From assembly GCA_030063045.1 (NCBI GenBank), contig JAQSEB010000045.1, forward strand, positions 62,001 to 126,000: a DNA stretch of 64,000 bases, read 5' to 3'. A program made the translations under genes and the position numbers. The notes under the pieces are model-generated. The model made no database searches, was not told the DNA's origin, and saw nothing but the letters and a program-made list of their open reading frames with translations. Shown piece by piece: positions 12,320 through 24,000 of the stretch (positions within the stretch are counted from its first letter, which is position 1; every line of letters starts with the position of its first letter). The stretch comes from Pratylenchus scribneri. Lineage: Eukaryota > Nematoda > Chromadorea > Rhabditida > Pratylenchidae.

Positions 12320-15300
12320 ATGATCGGGAATACGTTTCCTTTTATTTTGCTTTTCTTCTTATTAGCCATCTTTAATCTGACAGACCAAGTGTAATGAAAA
12401 AATTAATTAATTAATTAATTAAATTAAAAATTACAGCATTGAATTGACTGACGAAAATGGCACCGGAAAATTTATTTCTTCGCAATTCTTTGTGCCAAAA
12501 CAATGCTACGGCACATTGGGCGAATCCGCATCTGGTTCATATCGCATTCAATTCCGGGTTGTCGGCAAAGGACATTGCCAGTTTATTTTAGTAAATTATT
12601 AACATATTTCCAAGACTTCTCCTTTGCTATCCAAGCCAATTGGATCCGAATGCGTTGACAAATGGATTGGAGCTGGAAATCGGCTATTATTTGCCAAATA
12701 ATTTGGAAGCGGTAGGTCAAAAATATTTTATTTATTTTCTTTCATTCAAAAGTTTGTCCAAAAAAAGTAATTTTGGAAAATTTTAATATAGAAAATTTTT
12801 AAATTTTATTTTAATTTATTTTCAAGAATCCATGGATCAAGCAATGCCCAATTAATGATGATGAACATGACCAATGGCACGGAATTTACGTTGATGCCGA
12901 TGGCAATATTATCAATTTGACATTGTCATTTCATGATCAAAGGTTCTAATTTTTTAAATAATATTATATATTCTTTGATTTAATTTTATTAAGCTTTCCA
13001 ATCAACGCACGTAATTTCTTCCTTGAATTGGCCAATCCATCAGATTCTTCATTGACCACAAAATTACACACTTACAATTCGGATTCAAAACTTTATGAGA
13101 ACAAAGAATTTGATGAACATATTCATCAAAAATTTTTTGGCAATCAACACAGAGGTGCACATCCCGCAGATTTTGTTGGTCTTTGGGCACTTGCATTGGA
13201 CTTGTTGCCTTCGAATTTGGATCATAATAAAATCAAAATATTCACATTGTCAAGTCGAAATAAGCGTCATGCGGGTAAACATGATACATGTGATGTTAAT
13301 TCTGGAAATATGGTTAAAGACAATTGCACTATTCAAGCTTGGGTGAGCATAAATTTGTTATTTCCTTTTTTGTTGAATTTAAGGAAAATCAGACAAAACA
13401 CATTTTATTAGTCCAAAACACATTTAATTAAACAAAATTAATTTCGTTAATCAAAATAAATTTTATTATGCAAAAGCACATTTCATTAGTCGAAAACACA
13501 TTTTATTAGACAATTGGGCAAAATAAATTTTATAGGCAAAAGACAATTTTATAATCGAAAACACATTATTATCGAAAAACGAAAATATATCTGATTAGGC
13601 AAAACACATTTCATTAGGCAAAAACACATTTTATTAGGCAAAACACATTTCATTAGGCAAAAACACGTTTTATTAGGCAAAACACATTTCATTAGGCAAA
13701 AACATATTTTATTAGGCAAAACACATTTCATTAGGCAAAAACATTTTATTAGGCAAAACACATTTTATTTATCGACAACACATTTCATTAGACAAAACAA
13801 ATTTTACTGGGCAAAATACATTTTATTAGGCAAAAACACATTATTATCGAAAATATATGATTAGGCAAAACACATTTCATTAGGCAAAAACACATTTTAT
13901 TAGGCAAAACACATTTCATTAGGCAAAACACATTTCATTAGGCAAAAACACATTTTATTAGGCAAAACACATTTCATTAGGCAAAAACACATTTTATTAG
14001 GTAAAACACATTTTATTAGGTAAAACACATTTCATTAGACAAAAACACATTTTATTAGGCAAAACACATTTTATTTATCGACAACACATTTCATTAGACA
14101 AAACAAATTTTACTGGGCAAAATACATTTTATTAGGCAAAAACACATTATTATCGAAAATATATCTGATTAGGCAAAACACATTTCATTAGGCAAAAACA
14201 CATTTTATTAGGCAAAACACATTTCATTAGGCAAAAACATATTTTATTAGGCAAAACACATTTCATTAGGCAAAAACACATTTTATTAGGCAAAACACAT
14301 TTCATTAGGCAAAAACATATTTTATTAGGCAAAACACATTGCATTAGGCAAAAACATTTTATTAGGCAAAACACATTTTATTTATCGACAACACATTTCA
14401 TTAGACAAAACAAATTACTGGGCAAAATACATTTTATTAGCCAAAAACACATTTAATGAAAAAATCAGAATTAGGCAAAAATACAATTTTAAGAGGTCAG
14501 AATTAGTCGAAAACACATTTTAGTAATCAGAATTAATCAAAAACACATTTATAGAAAAATCAGAATTATTAAAAAACACATTTTAAGGAAAACAGAATTA
14601 TTAAAAACATATTTTCAAGAAATCATAATTAATCGAAAGCACATTTTTAAGGAACCAGAATTAGTAAAAATTAAATTTTAAAGAAATCAGAATTAGACTA
14701 AAACACATTTTAAGGAAAACAGAATTAATAAAAACATATTTTCAAGAAATCATAATTAATCGAAAACACATTTTAAAGAAATCAGAATAAAGCAAAAACA
14801 CATTCCTAAAAATTAAAATTAGAAAAAAAAACACATTTAAAGGAATAAAAATGACAAAAATACATTTTAATGAAATTAAAATAATTTTCAATTAAATAGA
14901 TATAAGAAAAAATATTTCTTCTAAAATCATAATTAGAATTATATTTCATTTTTTTATTTCAGTTTCTTGAACCTTCTGACGGCATAATTCCCGATCAAAT
15001 TGATGAAAATGTAAACAATAATTCATGCATTATGGATAAAAAATTGCCTTTCATCGATGAAAGTTTTTTGGAAAATCCATTGAAAATTGGTGATATAATT
15101 CACATAACGGGTCGAATGAATGATAACTTCCAAGGAAATTTTTATATCCATCTATTGCACAATTGGACGGAGCCCGATTCGATTAGTAAGTTATAAATTT
15201 GGTTGTAAATAAAAAACAATTATGCTGAATTAATATTAAATAAAACTTTTCAGTGGGTGAAACAATTCTGAAAATTCGGATACGACGAAATTATATTAAT

Positions 15301-18300
15301 TTAGAAAGCAGATATGTAAGTGTTTTATGTTTTTTTATATTTTTTCGGCATTGTTCCCGAATAAATAATACAATTCCATATTAAAATTTATTAGCAAAAA
15401 TATTTTTTCAAAAAATTCGAAATTATTCTTAACGTTCAAAACTTTAAAAAATGTGAAGAATTTATTTCAATTTTTCTGAGAAATTTTAAATTTTTTCATT
15501 ACCAAGATTTAAAATTTTTTATTAATATAAATAAATTTCAATTTATTATAAATTTTATTAATCAAAATGCAAAAATATAAAATAATGACTTTTTAGAATT
15601 TTACTGAACATAAACCACCCAGCCCAGACACAATTGAAGATATATTTGGCCAAAGTCTCGATAAAGACATTGATAAAAAATTCTCCTTGAACATTGATGC
15701 TGATCCAAATGGAAATTACAAAATAATTTTGAATTGCAAAAATGATAAAGCTTTTATATTTACTCAAGCAAACGATAATCCATTGAAATATACTTCGACT
15801 AATTATATTCGGGTTATTTACAATTAAAAATTATATATTTATTTTCCAAATATCTTTGCACAGATTGAAGCCGATCAAGGAGTTGAATTGCATTGTTATC
15901 AAATAATTCGAAAGGTCTGCCTAGAAATTTTTTTATAATCATTCATCTCACAATTTTAGCCATCCACAATAATTACACCGCCATTAGTTCCCGATTCCGA
16001 TCCTTCATATTCCTTGAAATTGGATTATACAGATAAAAAGGATATGGTCATAATCGCCAAATTGGAATTGCCCAAAAATGCCACCAAATTTGACATCAAT
16101 CTGATATACTATGATGATCAATGGAATAATGCTAGTATTCTCGTACATTTACATGCCAATTTGGATGAGATATTCTATATAGCCGGTAAATGCAGCAATG
16201 ACTGTCCGGTAAATTCATTTTATTTTTAGAAAAAAATTATAGTAAAATTAAGTTATCAGTGTAAATTCTTATTTAAATTCATTTATAAATTATAAAAAGG
16301 AATTTCAAAATAATAAAAATATTTTTAAAATAAATTTTCAATGTTTTGTGAAAAAAAAAATATTTTATATAATTGTTAAATTTCGGCATATTTTGCTATA
16401 AAAAAATATCAAAAAAATCTATACATATTATAATAAAATTATTTTTTTAAATTGATTCCGATTAAAATTTGACTAAATTTAAATTAATTTTAGGTTTTGA
16501 CAGACAATCAAACAATAAATGCCTCAGAAATTGGCAAACCAGTGGCAAGTGGCCAACAATTTTTTTGGGTTTATGTACAAAATAAATTGGATGACGGGAA
16601 TAATAACAATCAAATTTTTATTGATGACACTAAAGTGGGCATGACAAAAACGAATGAGACACCTAATTATATTCAGGTTTTTTTTTGAAGATTTGTAGAA
16701 TAAATTAATAAATATTTTTTTTTAATTTACAGTTTAAAGGCGGTCTAATTCTGTTGGATTTACTTGTGGAACCCATTGTGAAAGAATATCCATTTGCAGA
16801 TGCATTCAAACCGTTCAATCAAATTACAATCTTTTTGAAAATGACAAGTTATACAACTGAAATTAGATTTGAATGTTTGGATGAGCAAAAATGTGAAAAA
16901 TGTAATTTTTATTTATCTGAAAATAATTAAAATTTTGAAATTATAATTACAAATTAAATTTACTAATTAAAAAATTTTGCAGCTCTCAATATTTCGATGG
17001 TATTATACATTAAAGAGAGTAACACGAATTATATGGAATTGTCATATTATTCCAACAATTCCGATGTGAAACATTCTCTGGAGGAATCTCTAGTTTACAA
17101 GAATATGGATTTGCCCGAAAATAGGACATTACAATTGAGTGTTTACGCAAATCAATTTGAATACCAATTTTTCAATGGTGATGAACTCATTTTTATGGCA
17201 AATTATTGGCAATTTCCGACACCGGACAAATTTGATACTATCGCAATTTATGGACAGACTTATTTTCTAGAAGAAAAGCAACCACTAAAAGAATGGAAAC
17301 AGGTATTTTAAAAATTATTTAAAAATTGAAAAATAATTTTTATTTTCAGTTTAAATCGGATATTGTAATGCCATTCAGCTACAGACTTGATAAACCATTG
17401 GAAATTGGCAGTAAAATTAAAATTATAATGAAATTTGAAAAGCAATTAAGAATGAGTATTTATTTACAAAATAATTCAAACCAATTTCACGAGCATTGTG
17501 AGTATTGTAAATTTAATTATTTAGATGCAGAATCTGATTCATTAGATTACAAAAAAGAGGAATGCATTTAATTTTATATTTAACGCCATTTTTTCAATCT
17601 AAATAAAATAAATTATTTTATTTAACGTTAAAAAAATATATAGCAATAATAAAGGGGTTTATTCTACATTCAGAAGAGTATACTAATGAATAGCACTTGT
17701 TAAAATATGTATTTAATATTTAATTGTATTTTGCTAAAAATTAAGAAAATATTAGACAGTTTTATAAATCTTTTAGTTTTTATTTCAAAATTATGAAGAA
17801 TTCAATAATCGAGCGGTTATAAAAATATAAAAAATTATACCATTTATTTCGTATTTTCAATTCATTTTTTGTATTATATTATTTAAAATATTTACTTATT
17901 TATTATTTTAGTTGGTATTAATGTTCTCTCGTTGGACATTTTTGCTTATCGTGAAATGAAAACTTTATTCATTAAAGTTGGGCGAAAGGTATTATTTTGA
18001 AAAGAAAAATCAAAAAGGAAATAAAAATTCAGGATAGCTTATCTGAAAAGATCACTAAAAATTCAACCATATATGAATTTGGTGATTTGCTTAAATTTGA
18101 AATTATTGTTTATGAAGAATATTATCAAATTATTCTCGATGGAAAGATTTGGTTTAATAATATTACTCATATGTTGCCTGTTGGAATGGTCAATTTTATG
18201 CGAATTGAGGTAAGTGAAAATTTTTTTATAACTATATGATTAAGAAAAAGAAGTTTTGTTGGAATATTTTTTTATTTTTTGGAGGATTCTTTTATTTTTT

Positions 18301-19925
18301 TCATAATTAATTTCGAACCAACGTTTAATTTTATTTCACATTTTCGATTTTAATTTATATTTTTTAACAATTAAAATTCATATTTTCAATTTTAAAATCT
18401 TAAATACAAATTTTTAGGAAAAATATACAAAAGGAGAAATTATCGAGACAAAAATAACATGGCCTTCTGATTCTGATAACTCGTCAAATTGGCTGACTAC
18501 ACCCGTGAAAAAACAATTTGAAGTGCATGGACCGTTGAGCATGCCCTTGTATGAACCCTTAATCATGCGATTGAATCGACCATTGCGCATCAATGATGCC
18601 ATTCTGTTCAAGGGAAAATTCCATAATGGATTAAATGAATTCAGAGAATTATCCATTGAATTATTGCGGGACATTCCAACAAGAAGAAGTGAAATTAACG
18701 GGGAAAAATAATTAATTTAACATTCTCATATAATTCAGAACCATTTAAAATTTTGTGGGCTACTTTTGATTGGAATTGGAATTCCGATAATACAGTGATT
18801 ATTTTATCCAGTGACAAGGTCGATATTTTTTATAATAAAATACTAAAATTTTATTTTTTGCCTATATTTATTAATTAAAAAAATATTAATTTTATATTTA
18901 TTTCTTTTTACAGTTTTATGGAGATACTATAAAAAGTGATCGTGGAACAGAATGGCAAATTGATAATCCAGAAAATGATACGATTGATATGAAAATTCAT
19001 GTGGATGAGAACATTTTTGTCGTCCAAATTGGCAATACGACAAAGACCATCGAAAATGCTGGACTGTTTTGGGCCGTTGATTATATCAAATTCTATTTCG
19101 TAAGTTATCACTTAAATAATTTGACACAACATTCGTATTCATTGATTTAAATTTTGGCCCAAAAATAACCAGACGAATATATAAATAATATTTTCGGCTG
19201 GGTAATATTTAAAAAAGGAATAATTTTTAATTATGCACATGAGGAATTTTATTAATTTTTTTACTTCATTATATAATTATTAAAAAATGCGGATTTTAAT
19301 GAGCATTTGGAAAATTGGTTTAATTAGTAGAAATCACTGTATTAAAAAAAATTTATTGTACTCAAATGGGTCTACATAGGCGTAAAGCTACGTTCACACA
19401 AACGGAGCCAACATTTTAGTTCCAAGAGGAGTAGGATTTTTGGGGACCTTATTTCTTCTAACTGACCAAAAAAAATTTTTATAACAAAAATAGAACAGTC
19501 TTTAATGCACCGGATAATAAATTCTTAAACAATTCTGACAATTAGAAAAATTACAAGAATTTTTGGAGTCAACGCCTTTGCCAACGCGCAGCCAACGATT
19601 CAAATAGAAAATCGTCAAATTATATTATCCGGTGCAATAAAGTCTGCTCTATTTTTTGGTATAAAAATTATTTTTTGGTCAGATAGAAAAAATTTTTGAA
19701 AATCCCCAAAAATCCTACTCCTCTTGGAGTCAACGCGTTGGTTCCGTTTGTGTGAACGTAGCTTAAGTTAAAACAAAAATTCGTAATTATTTGAAATATT
19801 ATTAAAAGAAATTTATGACATTTCACTTTCCCTTTAAGGATGCAGGATTGAAGGAACAGCAGAACATTGACATGGAAGAAGGTTACCCAAAAATTGTGCA
19901 TGAATATGATGAAAAGGATGATTAA
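12320..19925 (+). CDS. Secreted multi-domain galectin-like protein, 20 exons, 1091 aa
   Basis: Exons: 12320-12390, 12437-12580, 12615-12711, 12827-12942, 12994-13342, 14963-15185, 15254-15315, 15597-15812, 15864-15914, 15960-16208, 16494-16676, 16733-16901, 16983-17302, 17350-17497, 17912-17988, 18033-18209, 18418-18688, 18739-18818, 18914-19099, 19839-19925. Every junction is GT-AG, all phases agree, and the total is 3276 nt ending in TAA, which strongly supports the model. Residues 1-20 (MIGNTFPFILLFFLLAIF...) form a signal peptide. Several segments follow the galectin sandwich pattern: PLKIGDIIHITGRM then FYIHLLHN; MPFSYRLDKPLEIGSKI; PLRINDAILFKGKF; EWQID then IDMKIHVDENIFVVQIGN; and FEIIVYEEYYQIILDGK. 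The classical HxNPR sugar-contact motif is not visible, so binding may have changed or been lost. N-glycosylation sequons are numerous. The N-terminal 260 residues are less clearly galectin. Role unknown; a secreted glycan-binding or structural protein is the inference. Confidence 0.8.
13390..14460. repeat. Intronic minisatellite with higher-order structure
   Basis: A 19/20-bp unit (aggcaaaacacatttcatt alternating with aggcaaaaacacattttatt) is repeated about 50 times inside the 1.6 kb intron between galectin-gene exons 5 and 6. A longer block containing 'atcgacaacacatttc' recurs at 13771, 14077 and 14384, so units are organised in a higher-order repeat of about 306 bp. A decayed tail of related 60-bp phrases runs on to about 14880. 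Confidence 0.9.
19385..19765. mobile_element. Long-arm inverted-repeat element (foldback MITE)
   Basis: The ends aagctacgttcacacaaacg and its reverse complement bound two imperfect arms of about 150 bp (19385-~19533 and ~19617-19765). Both arms contain ccaagaggagtaggattttt and a caccggataat phrase. It sits in the last intron of the galectin-like gene. No target duplication is clear. Confidence 0.75.
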
Positions 19926-20162
19926 TTGCCATATCTATATCTACTTATATAAAGCCTTAAAATAATATTTTTTTGTCAGATTAATAACAATTATACTATT
20001 TTATTGCTACAATTTTGCCAATTAAAACTGAAATTAATATATTATTTTATTAAAATTTTTCTCTCATTTTTCATTTCCAATTTCGATGATTCGTCATTTC
20101 TCATTTAATACAATTTATCAAATATGATCAATAATTAACAATTGGCCAGAATGATAAATTAA

Positions 20163-20995
20163 ATTGTCAAAAAATAAAATTAAATTTTCAAATTAGAATT
20201 TTGAAATTCAAATTAGTCTAAATAAATTTGTTTTATTTTTTATTGCCTCCAGAAATATTCGATCATCAATTTTTGAAATATTGATGGAGAAGAATTGATA
20301 AAAATAAATAAATTAGATTGTCAAAAAATAAAATTAAAATTTCATGTTCAAAATTTAAGGTCTTAAATTCGAATTTTGAAATTCTAATCAGCCAAAATAA
20401 ATTTGTTTTATTTTTTATTGCCTCAAGAAATATTCGATCATCAATTGTAGATATATTGATGATGAAGAATTGGTCAAAATCAATGAATTTATATTTCTAA
20501 AAATAAAATTAAAAAATTCAGGTTCAAAATTTAAGGCCTTAAATTCGAATTTTGAAATTCAATTCAGTCAAAATAAATTTGTTTTATTTTTTATTGCCTC
20601 CAGAAATATTCGATCATCAATTTTAGATATATTGATGATGAAGAATTGGTCAAAATCAATGAATTTATATTTCTAAAAATAAAATTAAAAATTCAGGTTC
20701 AAAATTTAAGGCCTTAAATTCGAATTTTGAAATTCAATTCAGTCAAAATAAATTTGTTTTATTTTTTATTGCCTCCAGAAATATTCGATCATCAATTTTT
20801 GATATATTGATGGAGAAGAATTGGTCAAAATCAATGAATTTATATTTCAAAAAATAAAATAAAAATTTCAAGTTCAAAATTTAAGGCCTTAAATTCGAAT
20901 TTTGAAATTCAATTCAGTCAAAATAAATTTGTTTTATTTTTTATTGCCTCCAGAAATATTCGATCATCAATTTTAGATATATTGATGATGAAGAA
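20163..20995. repeat. 175-bp satellite, about five copies
   Basis: The phrase ttcaaaatttaaggccttaa starts at 20347, 20523, 20698 and 20873, giving spacings of 176, 175 and 175 bp. A more diverged first copy precedes them from about 20163. Each unit also contains tattgcctccagaaatattc and gatatattgatgatgaag. The array lies between two convergent genes. Confidence 0.9.
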
Positions 20996-21064
20996 AATTT
21001 AAGAAGAGAAGAGATATTGTTTTATTTTTTCTGATAAAATAGTAGTAAAATTTCTTATTCATTA

Positions 21065-24000
21065 TCATAAAAAATTTCGCCAATTTGCCAACCATTTAAT
21101 CAATATATAATTTGTCCATCTTTTCTCAATTTCGATCTTGTCTTCAATTGTTCTAACCATTAATTGTTCATTTTTGACAATTTTAGGGCTCTCATAACCC
21201 TCCAGCCCATCCAGATCAAAGTATAATTGGATACATCTTTTCCACCATTGCACGACATTTTTTCCTTTTTTGCATAGATTTTCGTGGAAAGTGGTTTCGC
21301 TAAAATATAAAGAATTTTGAGTGAATTTCTTTGTATTAATTTATTGCAATCGATAGATTTTAAGCTAATGTCATTTTCTTTTTATCGTTCCATTAATGAA
21401 ATTATTGGCACTGAGTCCAGGTTAATTCGATTAAGTCCCATGTTAAATTACTTGTTATGGTAATTAATCAAAATAAAATAAAGCAAAAAAAAAAGAAAAG
21501 TAACCTCATTCGGTATCGAAAAATGTTCATTTTGCAACCATCAACTGATGGAAAAAGCATTAATCTCCAATAATATTGCTTTTCTTCTCCATTACGCATT
21601 AATATAAAATCGCTGAAACATTCGTGACCATCGAACATTATTATATCCATTTGATTCTGCAATTTTAAAATTTATCAATTATTAATTATTATATTGTAAT
21701 GGCATAACAGAACTGAAACAGGTTTTGTATATACATTAGGAGATTTTTTCCCATTCAATTTCAAGATTATATGAAAATATTGAAAAAGTGCGAAGCTTTA
21801 AAATGTTTTTAGGAAATTGAATCGTTTTCGATTTTGATGTACAATTATTTATTATTCAGAGATATATTTAAATTTAGGATCTATTATTATTATTGATGGA
21901 CCAATTATCGCCCTAAAATTTACATAATTATGACCAAAAAATGAAATAGAGTTAAAAATGATCACACATTTACACATTGAGAACAATCATATTTCCGCCG
22001 TCTTATTAAGTTTTTTTATAAAAAGAAATCCAAATTCTGATTCTAGGAATTTTTTCTGCATTTGATTGGCCATATTTTAATTTTTTTTAATTATTATTTC
22101 AATTTAATTAATTAATTATTTATTTATTTTATTATTTAATTAAATTTCATTGGCGAATTTTCAATATTTGGTCAATTTTCAATGGCCATGGCCATTTTCA
22201 ATATTCGGCTTAACGCTTAACATGGAAATTATTTTTATTAATAGGTAATTCATAAATCATAAATCAGATTTATTCTAGAGAATAATATTTATTATGTGAA
22301 ACATTAAACATTATATATATCTTACCATTTCCATACTTCCATAATAGAATTCTCGCCAGCGTGTCATATATGTATTGATTTTATAAAATACGTCAATCCA
22401 TCTATAGTTGATATTATCACAATCATATATTTCTACTCTGTGATGATATGTGTTATTGCGAGGATTAACAAGAAAATCCTAAATTTATAGTAATATGGAT
22501 TTATAGAAATTAAAAAATGGCAAATCGAAACATTTTATTCTCTTCCATTTTTCTCAATAATTTTGCCTTCAGCAGCAAATGAAGTATGAACTAGAGACCG
22601 GCGCGGTGCGGTATACCGCGCGGTATTTGTGCGGTTTTGCGGTATTTTGCGGTTTGCGTATTTTGCGGTATATACCGCATTTAATACGCACCGCAGATTT
22701 TTGAAGGAAAAAATACGCATACGCAAAACCGCAGACGAATAGCCGTATACCGCAATGCGGTATACCGCATGACAAATTTGAATTTTTTATTTTAGATTTT
22801 TCAAATTTGACGCAATTTGCTAAATGTATAAAAGAATAAATATATTTTGTATTTTCATTTTTCAATAAAAAAAAATAAAATCTTAATAAATGTTTGGCAA
22901 ATCAAATTACTTTTTTTGTTGATTTCTTCAATTTCTTATTTGATTATTCTTTTCTTTATAATTCTTTTGATAATAAAATAAAGAAAGTTTTATTTAGAAT
23001 TTAGATTATAAAAAAGAAATGGAACATCCAATTTGGAAAATTGGGTTTATTTATTCAATTGGATAAAGAAAATGCGAAATGTATCGAATGCAACATTTTA
23101 TTAAAAACGTCTCATCGCAGCAAAACTGCATTGAAAGTTCATCTTTTTCCTAATAAACACAAAGAATCGGAATATGCAAAAAAATACCAATTACTTAAAG
23201 AAATCAAAGTACATTTGACTTTTTTCTTTTTTCCATTGATAATTTAAATTTTTCTGAAAAATACCGCAAACCGCGCGGTATACCGCAATTTTTGAGTGCG
23301 GTATTTTGCGGTTTGCGTATTTTGCGGTTTAATACCGCATCGTATACGCACCGCAAAGTTTAGGAGGAAAAAATACGCATACGCAAAACCGCAAATCAAA
23401 TTTTGCCGGTCTCTAGTATGAACAAATTTAATTACTATTTATAAACTATTAATAGTATTAAATGTGTAAATTGATAATCTATTGATCATTTCGAATGTTT
23501 AAAAATAATAACATTTACAGATATGGCTTTAAATAAATTGAGAAACATTTCTTAATTCACAAAATTACAAATCATTAAATAGTTAACATTTAATGGAATT
23601 ATAGTAGATGAGAGATCCTAATTGGTTGACTGGCTGATGAACTTTTTAAAAAAACTGGTTTTAATCGATTATACCAATAAAAAAATTATACCATATTTTT
23701 GTCAAATTCATAAAAAATAAAATCGAATTTTTAGGAAATGAAATAATTTAAGCGAAAAATTTTTATTAAAAAAAATAAAAGTAAACGAACTAAACCCATT
23801 TTTGAAAAAAACAACATTTTTAGATTTAAAGGATTTGAAGAAAAAAAAAAATTAAATTTATAAACAATTTACCTCAATTAAAGTTGTCAATAAATTCTCC
23901 CAATAATTACAAAAACTGGAAACTTTAAGAATACGTTCCGGATTTTCATGCGGATTATAGGCATAGAGCAAAGGTAAAAATTCTTCTTTCAATGTATTTA

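Noticed and set aside
13549..14374. Minus-strand frames rich in repeated CFCLMKCVLPNK
   Set aside because: They are the translated 19/20-bp minisatellite; the repeat keeps frame because 39 bp is a multiple of three.
13390..14460. CRISPR-like regular repeats
   Set aside because: Units are contiguous with no unique spacers, in an intron of a eukaryotic gene.
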